Positions 10,612 to 19,011 of a stretch of DNA of 64,000 nt are shown here, piece by piece. The notes beneath the pieces are model-generated. The model did no database searches, had not been told where the DNA came from, and worked only from the letters and a program-made list of their open reading frames with translations. The stretch covers positions 2,239,001-2,303,000 of the forward strand of contig NC_015573.1 in NCBI RefSeq assembly GCF_000214705.1, given 5' to 3'. How positions within the stretch are numbered: position 1 is the first letter of the stretch; every line of letters begins with the position of its first letter. Source of the DNA: Desulfofundulus kuznetsovii DSM 6115. Its GTDB lineage: Bacteria > Bacillota > Desulfotomaculia > Desulfotomaculales > Desulfovirgulaceae. Both the position numbers and the translations under genes were made by a program.

Positions 10612-10635
10612 ACCCCACGGAAAGTGGGGTTTTTT
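10612..10635 (+). terminator. Terminator after lytSR
   Basis: ACCCCAC-GGAAA-GTGGGGT is followed by TTTTT. It ends the lytSR transcript 7 bp after the stop. Confidence 0.88.
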
Positions 10636-10677
10636 CTGTTGATGGGGCCCATATTTCCGATCAACCCCTCTTTTGTT

Positions 10678-10724
10678 CCGTTGATTAAGCCGTTGTTACC
10701 TGTTTCACCGGGAGAGTTTATAAT
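10678..10724 (+). promoter_or_regulatory. Putative LytTR repeats and -10 box upstream of cstA
   Basis: CCGTTGAT (10678) and CCGTTGTT (10690) form direct repeats with a 12-bp period, and a perfect TATAAT lies at 10719-10724 without a good -35. A missing -35 with upstream direct repeats fits an activated promoter. Binding by the adjacent LytTR regulator is inferred. Confidence 0.35.
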
Positions 10725-10775
10725 GTAAGCACGGACCGGCCGGTTTCATAATTTTTCAACAGGGAGGGAATAAAT

Positions 10776-12578
10776 GTGCGTGCCTTAACCCTGGTAATTA
10801 TAGCAGCACTGGTATTTATCCTGGCCTACCGTTTTTACGGAGCTTTCCTGGCAGCGAGAGTCCTGGCCCTGGATCCAAAGCGCCGCACCCCTGCGGAAGC
10901 CCATAATGACGGCCGGGACTACGTACCCACCAACCGCTGGATATTATTCGGTCACCACTTTGCCGCCATCGCCGGTGCCGGCCCCCTGATCGGCCCGGTT
11001 CTGGCCGCCCAGTTCGGCTACCTGCCCGGCACCCTGTGGATTCTTATTGGCGCCGTGGTGGCCGGCGCAGTCCATGATATGGTCATTCTGTTTGCTTCCA
11101 TCAGACATGACGGGCAATCCCTGGCCGAAATAGCCCGCCGGGAAGTGGGTAATTTTTCCTACTGGCTGGCTTCCGTAGCCATCCTGTTCCTGTTAATCAT
11201 TGTACTGGCGGGTGCCAGCGTATCTGTAGTCAACGCCCTCTTCCAGAGCCCGTGGGGTACTTTTACCGTCGGCGTAACTATACCCATAGCCCTGTTCATC
11301 GGCATCTACCTCAAGTGGCTCCGTCCCGGGCGCATTGCCGAAGCCACTGTAATCGGCGTAATCCTGATCATCCTGGGGGTGGTGCTGGGACCGGTTATCC
11401 AGCATTCCGCCCTGGCTCCACTGCTTACCTTTAACAAGCAACAGCTTTCCCTGATGATTGCCGCTTACGGCTTCCTGGCCGCAGTACTGCCCGTGTGGCT
11501 GCTCCTGGTGCCCCGGGACTACCTGAGCACTTACATGAAAGTGGGCACCATGTTGCTGCTGGCCATAGGTGTGATTATTGTCAACCCCGTGCTGCAAATG
11601 CCGGCTGTGACCAAATTTGTAGCCGGTGGAGGACCGGTTATCCCGGGTAAAGTATGGCCCTTCATGTTCATTACCATTGCCTGTGGCGCCCTGTCGGGAT
11701 TCCATGCCCTTGTTTCCAGCGGCACCACACCCAAAATGGTGCGCAGTGAAGCCGACATTCTGCCCATCGGTTACGGCGCCATGTTAACGGAAGGTTTTGT
11801 GGCCCTGATGGCCCTGATCGCAGCCACCGTGCTGCCGGCCGCCGATTATTTTGCCATCAACAGCCCGCCGGAGGTCTTTGCCAAGCTGGGCATGCAGGTA
11901 CAGGACCTGCCCGTGCTCTCCCAGCTGGTGTCAGAAAACCTGGCCGGCCGCCCCGGCGGCGCCGTGTCCCTGGCCGTGGGCATGGCCGACATCTTCTCCA
12001 AAATCGGCGGCTTACGGCACCTGATGGGCTACTGGTACCACTTTGCCATCATGTTTGAAGCCCTGTTTATCCTGACCCTGATTGATGCCGGCACACGGGT
12101 CGGGCGCTACCTGATGCAGGAAATCGGCGGTGCTGTATACAAGCCGTTAAAGGACCACAACTGGTGGCCGGGCATCATCCTGACCAGCGGTATTTTCACC
12201 CTGGCCTGGGGATACCTGCTGTACGGCGGCAGCATTTCCACCATCTGGCCCCTTTTCGGTGTGAACAACCAGCTGCTGGGCAGCATGGCCCTGGCTATCG
12301 GCACCACCATGCTGATCAGGATGGGCAAGGCCCGGTATGCCTGGACCACCTTCATCCCTATGGTCTTCCTGACAGTAACCACCATTACAGCCGGATATCA
12401 AAATATTGTCATCAACTACCTGCCGAAGCATAACTACCTGCTGGCGGCTATTTCAGCAATCATGCTGATCATGGTTATCCTGATTATCGCCGATTCCGTG
12501 AGGGTGTGGATAAAGCTGCTCTCCCAAAAGGGACAGGCTAACCGCATGAAGCGCCTTGAAAAAGCTCCCACAGCATGA
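10776..12578 (+). CDS. cstA: CstA-family carbon starvation protein / pyruvate or peptide carrier
   Basis: A 600-residue polytopic protein with many hydrophobic helices. It has the family motifs YVPTNRWILFGHHFAAIAGAGP near residue 50 and HALVSSGTTPKM around residue 310. The start is GTG 10776 with AGGGAGGG 7 nt before it. CstA relatives import peptides or, for the BtsT/CstA pair of E. coli, pyruvate, and BtsT is controlled by a LytS/LytTR system. The same pairing here suggests a pyruvate or related carboxylate carrier. Confidence 0.92.
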   Translation: MRALTLVIIAALVFILAYRFYGAFLAARVLALDPKRRTPAEAHNDGRDYVPTNRWILFGHHFAAIAGAGPLIGPVLAAQFGYLPGTLWILIGAVVAGAVHDMVILFASIRHDGQSLAEIARREVGNFSYWLASVAILFLLIIVLAGASVSVVNALFQSPWGTFTVGVTIPIALFIGIYLKWLRPGRIAEATVIGVILIILGVVLGPVIQHSALAPLLTFNKQQLSLMIAAYGFLAAVLPVWLLLVPRDYLSTYMKVGTMLLLAIGVIIVNPVLQMPAVTKFVAGGGPVIPGKVWPFMFITIACGALSGFHALVSSGTTPKMVRSEADILPIGYGAMLTEGFVALMALIAATVLPAADYFAINSPPEVFAKLGMQVQDLPVLSQLVSENLAGRPGGAVSLAVGMADIFSKIGGLRHLMGYWYHFAIMFEALFILTLIDAGTRVGRYLMQEIGGAVYKPLKDHNWWPGIILTSGIFTLAWGYLLYGGSISTIWPLFGVNNQLLGSMALAIGTTMLIRMGKARYAWTTFIPMVFLTVTTITAGYQNIVINYLPKHNYLLAAISAIMLIMVILIIADSVRVWIKLLSQKGQANRMKRLEKAPTA

Positions 12579-12634
12579 CCAGGCCAATAAGTAATAGATC
12601 ATGACAGGTTACTCCACATTAAAAAGGAAAAATC

Positions 12635-12669
12635 CCTAAAAAGCCCGGGAATTTCCCGGGCTTTTTAGG
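12635..12669. terminator. Bidirectional terminator between cstA and the macro-domain gene
   Basis: CCTAAAAAGCCCGGGAA and its complement form a nearly perfect palindrome with A and T tracts on both sides, serving two convergent genes. Confidence 0.88.
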
Positions 12670-12700
12670 CAGAAAAGCCTCTTGAGCGCGCCTGTATTTT

Positions 12701-13258
12701 TCAACCTTCCACCCCACCGGAAAGTTTTTCCCAGGCCCTCTGGTAGACTTTGAAATCATCTTCACGGAACAGAACAAAGCGTACTTCCGTAAAGAAATCG
12801 TTTTCTAAAATAAAATCCCGCACCGTTTTCAAAGCAATGGTCGCCGCCCGCTCGATGGGAAAACGGTAGGCACCGGTACTGATGGAGGGAAAGGAAATGG
12901 ATTTGATACCCTTTTCTCTGGCCAGGGAAAGGCTGTTATAATAGGCATTGTGCAGCAGCTCGTCTTCTCCCCGGTTGCCCCCCGACCAGATGGGGCCCAC
13001 GGTATGGATGACATACCGGGCTTTCAATTTGCCGCCGGTGGTAATTACCGCCTGACCCGTGGGCAAGCTGCCCTGCCGGGCCACAATCTGCTTGCATTCC
13101 TCCAGGATCTGCGGCCCCCCGGCCCGGTGAATGGCCCCGTCCACACCCCCACCGCCCATCAGGCTGGAATTGGCCGCATTAACAATGGCTTCGGTATCCT
13201 GCTGGGTGATATCCCCCACCATCAAACGCAGCAAGGTTGAACCCAAACGCACCTCCAT
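12701..13258 (-). CDS. Macro-domain ADP-ribose-processing protein
   Basis: A 185-residue single macro domain. The ligand-binding motifs are visible: GDITQQDTEAIVNAANSSL, GGGGVDGAIHRAGG and SISTGAYRFPIERAA. The family removes acetyl or ADP-ribose groups (O-acetyl-ADP-ribose deacetylase type). ATG at 13258 follows a G-rich site; an upstream in-frame start at 13294 lies in hairpin DNA. The physiological substrate cannot be told from sequence. Confidence 0.92.
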   Translation of the reverse strand: MEVRLGSTLLRLMVGDITQQDTEAIVNAANSSLMGGGGVDGAIHRAGGPQILEECKQIVARQGSLPTGQAVITTGGKLKARYVIHTVGPIWSGGNRGEDELLHNAYYNSLSLAREKGIKSISFPSISTGAYRFPIERAATIALKTVRDFILENDFFTEVRFVLFREDDFKVYQRAWEKLSGGVEG

Positions 13259-13280
13259 GAAAAATCCCTCCCGGAACCAG

Positions 13281-13319
13281 AAAACTTTGCCCAAATAATT
13301 CGCGTTCGGGCAAAGTTTT
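13281..13319 (-). terminator. Hairpin after the amidotransferase gene
   Basis: AAAACTTTGCCC and GGGCAAAGTTTT are perfect 12-bp arms around a 15-nt loop, 23 bp beyond the amidotransferase stop. The arm ends in TTTT. It is probably a terminator. Confidence 0.6.
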
Positions 13320-13341
13320 CCTCTCTTTTTCGCGTTTTATT

Positions 13342-14103
13342 TTAACCTGAAGGTAAATACTCAGTGAACCCGGTTGGATGCGGCGCTGTCCCGTGTCCCG
13401 ACAAAATAGCCATCCAGTTATTCAAAAATTGCCCGGCCACCTGCCGGTATTCTTCCCAGATTGCCGCAGTCTCCTGCAACAGGCGGCCGGCGGCACCGGG
13501 ACCGCCGTATTCTTCCAATTCATCGGCATAAGCTTCGGCCCAGGTATTAATTATCTCCGGGTTCACCTCCAGGTGAAATTGCAGGGCAAAGATGTGCCGC
13601 CCTAAAGAAAAGGCCTGGTTAACACAATCCTCGCTGGCAGCCAGGTGGGAAACCCCGGAAGGCAGGGCAAAGGTATCGCCGTGCCACTGGAAGACAAAAA
13701 ATTCTTCCGGCAAACCGGCAAACAGGGGCGACTTCAAACCGTCGGCGGTAAGCCGGAGTTTATACCAGCCGATCTCCGGAACCGGATTGCGGACAACAGG
13801 TGCACCCAGGGCCTTGGCAATCAGCTGACCGCCAAGACATATCCCCAGCACGGGTAAACTTTTTTGGATTGCTTTTTTAATCAGTTGATCAACTTGCCTT
13901 AAATAAGGGTAGGACTCCTCTTCATAGACGTTCATCGGGCCGCCCAGGATTACCAGGGCGCCATAGCCATCTAAAGAGGCGGGCAAGTGTGCCCCCGGTT
14001 GATCCATCACCCGTATATCAAGCTGCCAGCCCTCTTTCTCCATGGCCGGCTGCAAAAGACCCGGCCCTTCAATGGTCACATTTTGTACTACCAGTGCTCG
14101 CAA
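13342..14103 (-). CDS. Class I glutamine amidotransferase, GMP-synthase-like
   Basis: A 253-residue stand-alone amidotransferase with the catalytic triad visible: Cys in GICLGGQLIAKALG and His/Glu in ALQFHLEVNPE. The GGPMNVYEE segment is typical of the type found beside GMP-synthase-like proteins. TTG at 14103 is favoured because GGAGG is 8 nt upstream. No synthase partner is adjacent, so the acceptor is unknown; gamma-glutamyl hydrolase or transferase activity is possible. The last 15 or so codons lie in DNA resembling a dispersed intergenic repeat (13358-13390). Confidence 0.85.
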   Translation of the reverse strand: MRALVVQNVTIEGPGLLQPAMEKEGWQLDIRVMDQPGAHLPASLDGYGALVILGGPMNVYEEESYPYLRQVDQLIKKAIQKSLPVLGICLGGQLIAKALGAPVVRNPVPEIGWYKLRLTADGLKSPLFAGLPEEFFVFQWHGDTFALPSGVSHLAASEDCVNQAFSLGRHIFALQFHLEVNPEIINTWAEAYADELEEYGGPGAAGRLLQETAAIWEEYRQVAGQFLNNWMAILSGHGTAPHPTGFTEYLPSG

Positions 14104-14283
14104 GACAAAAACCTCCAAAAATCAATTCGTTTTTTGCTTAACCGTGAACACAATTGAAAATGACCCCGATAACTACCGCAGACGTGGATAAGGGTGTCCA
14201 TTATGTCTTGTTTCTTGTAATGCCTTCACATTTATTCTCCATAATACCATGGCTGGATTTGCCGGACAAGCCCAATCGAGAAG

Positions 14284-15216
14284 CTAATAACAACAGGCCA
14301 CCAGCTGCCGCCCCCGTTCCAGGGCCGTCCCGGCCCACCCCCGGTAACGGGGGCGAATTTCGTGTATTATCACACCGGAGTAATCCCGCAATAAAGCAAG
14401 TACGTCAGCGACCGGGATTTCACCAAAACCGATGGGCAGGTGCAGATCCCCCCGGCCGGCGGCCATCAACTCAGCCTGTTTCTTTTCCAGCGAACCGGAA
14501 ATCCGGCCGAAGTTATCGTGCAGGTGCACGTGGCGTACGTATGGAGCAGCCAGGGCCACGGCTCCCAGGAAATCAAAGCCATAATGCCGGGCCGATAGAT
14601 ATGCATGACCTACATCCAGAGTTATGCCCACCTGGGGATGGCCGATAGCCTTCACCTGTTCCACCAGCAGGGACAAGTGCTCCGCATAACAATAGGGGCT
14701 GCCATCCAGGTAAGGCCGGGCATTTTCCATAGCTATGGTAATCCCCAGTTGTTTCGCCCTTTCGGCCAGATCCAGTAACGCTTCCCGCTCCTGCCGTCGC
14801 ATTTCATCTCTGACTTCCGGGCTAAGGTTCTGTCGACCTCCGGGCAGGTGGAAGGTCTCCTCCGGTACATATCTGCCGCTGTGGTAAACCAGTACCTCCG
14901 ATCCAATGGCTGCAGCAAACTCCAGGCTTTCCTTAAAAGCCTGTTTTTGCCAGAACAGGTTTTCAATATCCATCAGGTTTAAAGGATTGGGGGCATGGAC
15001 TGTGTAACGAAAGGGAAACCGGGCAAGCAGCCGGCATATTTCCTCCACCCGCGGGGGCAGCAGCCGTCCTCCTATCATGGCCCCCACTCCGTGCACAGGA
15101 ATTTCCACATACTCAAAACCGAGCCCGGCAAAATACTCTAAATCCCGGGCCAGGGTGTCCAAATTGTTATCCAGCCGGGCAGCATCGGCGTTGATACCAA
15201 ATCCTTTGATGGGCAT
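14284..15216 (-). CDS. Sugar phosphate isomerase/epimerase-like TIM-barrel protein
   Basis: A 310-residue AP-endonuclease-2-like TIM barrel. Candidate metal ligands lie in VYHSG, AMENARPY, TLDVGHAY, HVHLHDNFG and HEIRP, in the expected order. ATG at 15216 is the probable start (MPIKGFGINAD); AGGAGG lies 16 nt before it, so this is not certain. It is the last gene of the C-P lyase operon, beginning 146 bp after phnM, in a position where phnN or phnP often lie. A role in processing the ribosyl phosphate product is an inference only. Confidence 0.75.
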   Translation of the reverse strand: MPIKGFGINADAARLDNNLDTLARDLEYFAGLGFEYVEIPVHGVGAMIGGRLLPPRVEEICRLLARFPFRYTVHAPNPLNLMDIENLFWQKQAFKESLEFAAAIGSEVLVYHSGRYVPEETFHLPGGRQNLSPEVRDEMRRQEREALLDLAERAKQLGITIAMENARPYLDGSPYCYAEHLSLLVEQVKAIGHPQVGITLDVGHAYLSARHYGFDFLGAVALAAPYVRHVHLHDNFGRISGSLEKKQAELMAAGRGDLHLPIGFGEIPVADVLALLRDYSGVIIHEIRPRYRGWAGTALERGRQLVACCY

Positions 15217-15361
15217 TGGAACCTGTTTCAAACCTCCTTTGCGGTAGTTAAACGTTACCAGTCGCAACCAGGCGTTTATAACAACCGTGATCCCATACAT
15301 GTGTAAATTAAGCCCGACATTTAACCCGCGAAAAATCCTGACTAGAGGCTGTACCCGTTCT

Positions 15362-16534
15362 TTACGGGTTAAGATGATAAGCAAACCTGGCCACTAACTT
15401 ACCCCCTGTTACAGTTCCCATAATCACGGGCTGGCCGCCAATTAACCGCACCAGGATTAAGTCGGCTTTTTTCCCCTCTTCTACCGAGCCCAGTTCAGCG
15501 ACCAGACCGGTAGCTTGAGCTGGATTGAGAGTGGCCAGGCGCACTGCAGCAGGCAAGCTGTAACCGTCCGCCGCCAGGTAAAAGACAGCCTGCAGGAGCG
15601 CCGGAGGGTAATAGTCGGAACAAAGAATATCTGCCGCACCGCTATCCAGTGCTTCGCGGGCTTTTAAATTATTTTCATGGGAACCGCCTCTTAAAATATT
15701 AGGGGCTCCCACACAAACATGCATCCCCAGCAAACGGGCATGTCTGGCCGTAGCCAGGTTAACGGGAAATTCAGCAATAGATGCTCCCAGGCGGTACATC
15801 TCCTCTACTTTGTCTGGAGTATCGTCGTCATGGGAAGCCAGCGGAACCCCACGAGCCTGAGCAGTAGCAGCCAGGAACCGTAGTCGTGCCGGATCCACTT
15901 CCTGCCGTTCCCGGATCTTCTGAGCTACCAGGGCATCACATTCCTCTTCCTTCAACCAGTAGGTCTTCCGAACGTACTTTTTGTACTGCTCTATTGACCC
16001 GTACTGGCCCTGCCCCGGCGTGTGGTCCATGAAGGAAAAAAGGCTGGCTACTCCTTCGGCGATTAATTCCTCCATCAGTTCCAGGGCAGCCGTGTTACTG
16101 ATTTCATAGCGCAGGTGCACCAGGTTACGGATCAGGTGACATTGACGCGCCTGTCCGGAGATATGGCGGGCAATTGTTGCCGCCAGATCATTGGACCGAA
16201 CACCCTCTCCAGCCGAGAAAGAGATAGAATGGAAGATGGTAGTTATTCCATTGGCGGCCAGCTTTCTTTCCAGTTCGCCACAAGCCGGCCCTATGGGAAA
16301 GGTAACATTGGGTCGAGGCTGAATCTCCTTTTCCACGGCATCGCTATGTATGTCCACAAGACCTGGCAGGAGATAGGCACCGGCCCCGTCAAGCTCAGTT
16401 AAACCGGAACCACCGGTGGTTGTTCCTTCCCCAACCTCTGCGATGCAGCCATCCTCCACATATACGTAGCCCGGCTCAAGCAGCCGGTGGGGCAGAACAA
16501 CCCGCACATTAGTGATGAGCAACCTTGAAGGCAA
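15362..16534 (-). CDS. phnM: RPnTP diphosphatase of the C-P lyase pathway
   Basis: A 390-residue amidohydrolase-fold enzyme that removes pyrophosphate from 5-triphosphoribosyl 1-phosphonate. It contains LVDIHSDAVEKEIQPRP (metal-site HxD), LASHDDDTPDKVEE, and GAPNILRGGSHENN with ILCSDYYPPALL, all characteristic of PhnM. The start is TTG 16534 with GGGGAGGGG upstream, overlapping the end of phnL by 26 bp. Confidence 0.95.
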   Translation of the reverse strand: MPSRLLITNVRVVLPHRLLEPGYVYVEDGCIAEVGEGTTTGGSGLTELDGAGAYLLPGLVDIHSDAVEKEIQPRPNVTFPIGPACGELERKLAANGITTIFHSISFSAGEGVRSNDLAATIARHISGQARQCHLIRNLVHLRYEISNTAALELMEELIAEGVASLFSFMDHTPGQGQYGSIEQYKKYVRKTYWLKEEECDALVAQKIRERQEVDPARLRFLAATAQARGVPLASHDDDTPDKVEEMYRLGASIAEFPVNLATARHARLLGMHVCVGAPNILRGGSHENNLKAREALDSGAADILCSDYYPPALLQAVFYLAADGYSLPAAVRLATLNPAQATGLVAELGSVEEGKKADLILVRLIGGQPVIMGTVTGGKLVARFAYHLNP

Positions 16535-17249
16535 GCCTATTCCCCTCCCCAGATTGATTTTCGCTTACATTATCGAGGAATAGCATTCTATCTGCCACCT
16601 GCTCCAGGCTTTCCCGGTCATGGGAAACCATCAGGATGGCAGTACCGCTTCGCTTTAAATCCAGGATTAAATCATTCACCCGCCGCTTGGATTGTTCATC
16701 CAGGGAAGCGGTGGGTTCGTCCAAAAGTAGCAGGCGGGGTCGAGTAACCACAGCCCGGGCCACATTAATGCGCTGCTGCTGGCCACCGCTATAGGTGGCA
16801 GGTGAAGCATCCCAAAGTTCCCTGGGTATACCGAGATACGTTAAAAGGCGTCCGGCATCCCTCAAAGCGCTGGACTCTTCCCGGCCCTGCAGCAGTAATC
16901 CTTCGGCCACCACTTGCAGGGCTGAAACGCGCGGTACCACCCGCAAGAACTGGGATACATATCCGATTTCCTGCCGCCGCAGTTCCAGAATATCCCTCTC
17001 CTGTGCCTGTAACAGGTCAATCACTCCATTAATCGACCGGTAGAAGACCTGACCTGTAGAGGCCACATATGATCGGTAAATACATTTCAACACCGTTGAT
17101 TTACCCGCCCCACTCGGCCCCTGAATGCCCAATACTTCTCCGGCCCCAAGGTTGAAGGAAATATCCTTGCATCCAACAACCTCCTTACCTCCCAGGAGAT
17201 GCAGTTTAAAAATTTTCGTCAACCTCAAAACTCGAAGTATCTCAGTCAC
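16509..17249 (-). CDS. phnL: C-P lyase ABC-type ATPase PhnL
   Basis: A 246-residue ATPase with Walker A GPSGAGKST, signature YSGGQQQRINVARAV, Walker B LLLLDEPTAS and the switch His in VSHD. With PhnG/H/I it takes part in displacing adenine from ATP by phosphonate. The start is GTG 17249 with a GAGG just upstream. It lies 51 bp after phnK. Confidence 0.94.
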   Translation of the reverse strand: MTEILRVLRLTKIFKLHLLGGKEVVGCKDISFNLGAGEVLGIQGPSGAGKSTVLKCIYRSYVASTGQVFYRSINGVIDLLQAQERDILELRRQEIGYVSQFLRVVPRVSALQVVAEGLLLQGREESSALRDAGRLLTYLGIPRELWDASPATYSGGQQQRINVARAVVTRPRLLLLDEPTASLDEQSKRRVNDLILDLKRSGTAILMVSHDRESLEQVADRMLFLDNVSENQSGEGNRLAFKVAHH

Positions 17250-17300
17250 CTCATATCTCCCCTGCGAATTATAATTTACCGATAATTGTCTTGATAAAAA

Positions 17301-18143
17301 CTAAAGCATCGAACTTACCAGCAACTGGGTGTAGGGATGCTGGGGATCCTCAAGGATCTGATCTGTAAGTCCCGTTTCCACCACCCGGCCGGTTTTCATC
17401 ACCAGCGTACGGTTGGTCAGCAAGCGTATAACCCCCAGGTCATGGGAAATTACAATCATGGTTAACCCCAGTTCTCTTTGAAGCTTTTTAATCAGATCCA
17501 GCACCCGGGCCTGCACCGAAACATCCAAACCGGTAGTCACTTCATCCAGGAAAACCAGCGGCGGGTTATTGGCCAAAGCCTTGGCGATCTGCACCCGCTG
17601 CTGCATGCCGCCGCTAAAAAAACGCGGCAGGTGATCCATGCGCTCCAGGGGCACTTCAGTACGCAGCAACAACTCCGCCGCCCGCCGGCGAATCTGGCCT
17701 ACGTGGTAAATGCCGGCTGTAAGGAGTTTTTCAGCAATATTCCCCCCAGCGGTAAAATCAAGCTTCAATCCCAGGTGGGGATTCTGGTAAACCATCCCCA
17801 TCAGGTAATGACGAATGTAGCGTTTTTCCTGAGCGCTGCAGGCAAGCATGTTCACCTTGCCGTCTTTGTAAGGCTTGAAACAAGCTTCCCCGGCAGTAGC
17901 GGGAATATCAAAGTAAAGACACTGTACCAGGGTGCTCTTGCCTGAACCGCTTTCACCCACCACTCCCAGAATTTCACCCGCATAAAGGTCAAAGGAAACA
18001 TCGGCACAGGCTACTATAGAACGACAGTGGGAACAAATATTGGTTCCAGCCATGGGGCCGGTGCAACTCGTACATTTACTGCACCCGCTGCCGAAAATGC
18101 GGGTCAGTCCCCGCACCTTGAGCAAAGGTTCTTCGTTAGGCAT
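17301..18143 (-). CDS. phnK: C-P lyase ABC-type ATPase PhnK, with Cys-rich insert
   Basis: A 280-residue ATPase that docks on the PhnGHIJ core. It has Walker A GESGSGKST, signature FSGGMQQRVQIAKAL and Walker B LVFLDEVTTGLDVS, and ends with YTQLLVSSML as usual. Between the first strand and the ABC core it carries six cysteines in 26 residues (21, 24, 27, 37, 40, 46), absent from the E. coli protein, which makes it about 30 residues longer. A metal-binding knuckle is likely. It overlaps phnJ by 8 bp. Confidence 0.94.
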   Translation of the reverse strand: MPNEEPLLKVRGLTRIFGSGCSKCTSCTGPMAGTNICSHCRSIVACADVSFDLYAGEILGVVGESGSGKSTLVQCLYFDIPATAGEACFKPYKDGKVNMLACSAQEKRYIRHYLMGMVYQNPHLGLKLDFTAGGNIAEKLLTAGIYHVGQIRRRAAELLLRTEVPLERMDHLPRFFSGGMQQRVQIAKALANNPPLVFLDEVTTGLDVSVQARVLDLIKKLQRELGLTMIVISHDLGVIRLLTNRTLVMKTGRVVETGLTDQILEDPQHPYTQLLVSSML

Positions 18144-19011
18144 TTTCGCCTGCTTCCTCCTTCAGCCGCCGCCGTTTGGCGCAGTATGCAGTGTCGGAAC
18201 AAATGTAACGCCGGGCACCGGTAGTATCGTCAATTATTTCATCCAGGTAAGTATCCGCACTGCCGCACAGGGCGCATTGCTTGCCTCTAAAATCCTCCAC
18301 CCGGAAAGGATAATCAGTAAACTGCAGTGGTTCCACCCGTGTATGAGGCGGCACGGCGTAAATACGCTTTTCCCGCCCGGCCCCAAAAAGGTAAAGAGTC
18401 TCAGCCATATTCAAACGCGGCACATCCCAGCGGGGGATGGGAGATGGATCCATCACGTAACGGCCGTTTACCATAACGGGATACTGCGCACCAATGGTGA
18501 TCTCACCCCAGCGCACGATATCCTCATACAGGTAAACCCACAGGCGGCTGTAGTCAGCTTCCGCATGCATCTCCCGGGTCTTCACTTCACTGGGCTCCAC
18601 CCGGCGCAGGGGTTCCGGGTAAGGAACTTGAAACACTAGAATCTGCCAGTCCTCCAGCGGTTCTTCTGGAATGCGGTGTCGGGTCTGGATCAGTGTGGCT
18701 TCACGGGTATCCTCCGTCGTGCGCACCCCGGTGGTAAGCACCAAAAGCTTACGAATATTTACGGCGTTAACCACATCGTCGGAACCTTGATCAATCACTT
18801 TTAGGATATCGTCCGGGCCAATCAGGGACATGGTCAGCTGCAAGCCACCGGTACCCCACCCCCGGGCGATTGGTAGTTCCCGGGAAGCAAAGGGTACCTG
18901 GTAACCCGGAATGGCAACCGCTTTCAGCATGCGCCGCCGGATTTCTTTTTTGCTTTGCTCATCCAGAAAAGCAAAATTATACCCTGACTGCACTTTTTTC
19001 TCCCGCATCAC
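18136..19011 (-). CDS. phnJ: Carbon-phosphorus lyase, radical SAM enzyme PhnJ
   Basis: A 291-residue protein, the enzyme that cleaves the C-P bond of 5-phosphoribosyl 1-phosphonate by radical SAM chemistry. It has the typical N-terminus GYNFAFLDEQSKKEIRR, GWGTGGLQLT and the C-terminal cysteines CALC and YICSDTAYC, which bind the 4Fe-4S cluster and include the catalytic thiol. It overlaps phnI (4 bp) and phnK (8 bp), so the core is tightly coupled. Confidence 0.96.
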   Translation of the reverse strand: MMREKKVQSGYNFAFLDEQSKKEIRRRMLKAVAIPGYQVPFASRELPIARGWGTGGLQLTMSLIGPDDILKVIDQGSDDVVNAVNIRKLLVLTTGVRTTEDTREATLIQTRHRIPEEPLEDWQILVFQVPYPEPLRRVEPSEVKTREMHAEADYSRLWVYLYEDIVRWGEITIGAQYPVMVNGRYVMDPSPIPRWDVPRLNMAETLYLFGAGREKRIYAVPPHTRVEPLQFTDYPFRVEDFRGKQCALCGSADTYLDEIIDDTTGARRYICSDTAYCAKRRRLKEEAGENA

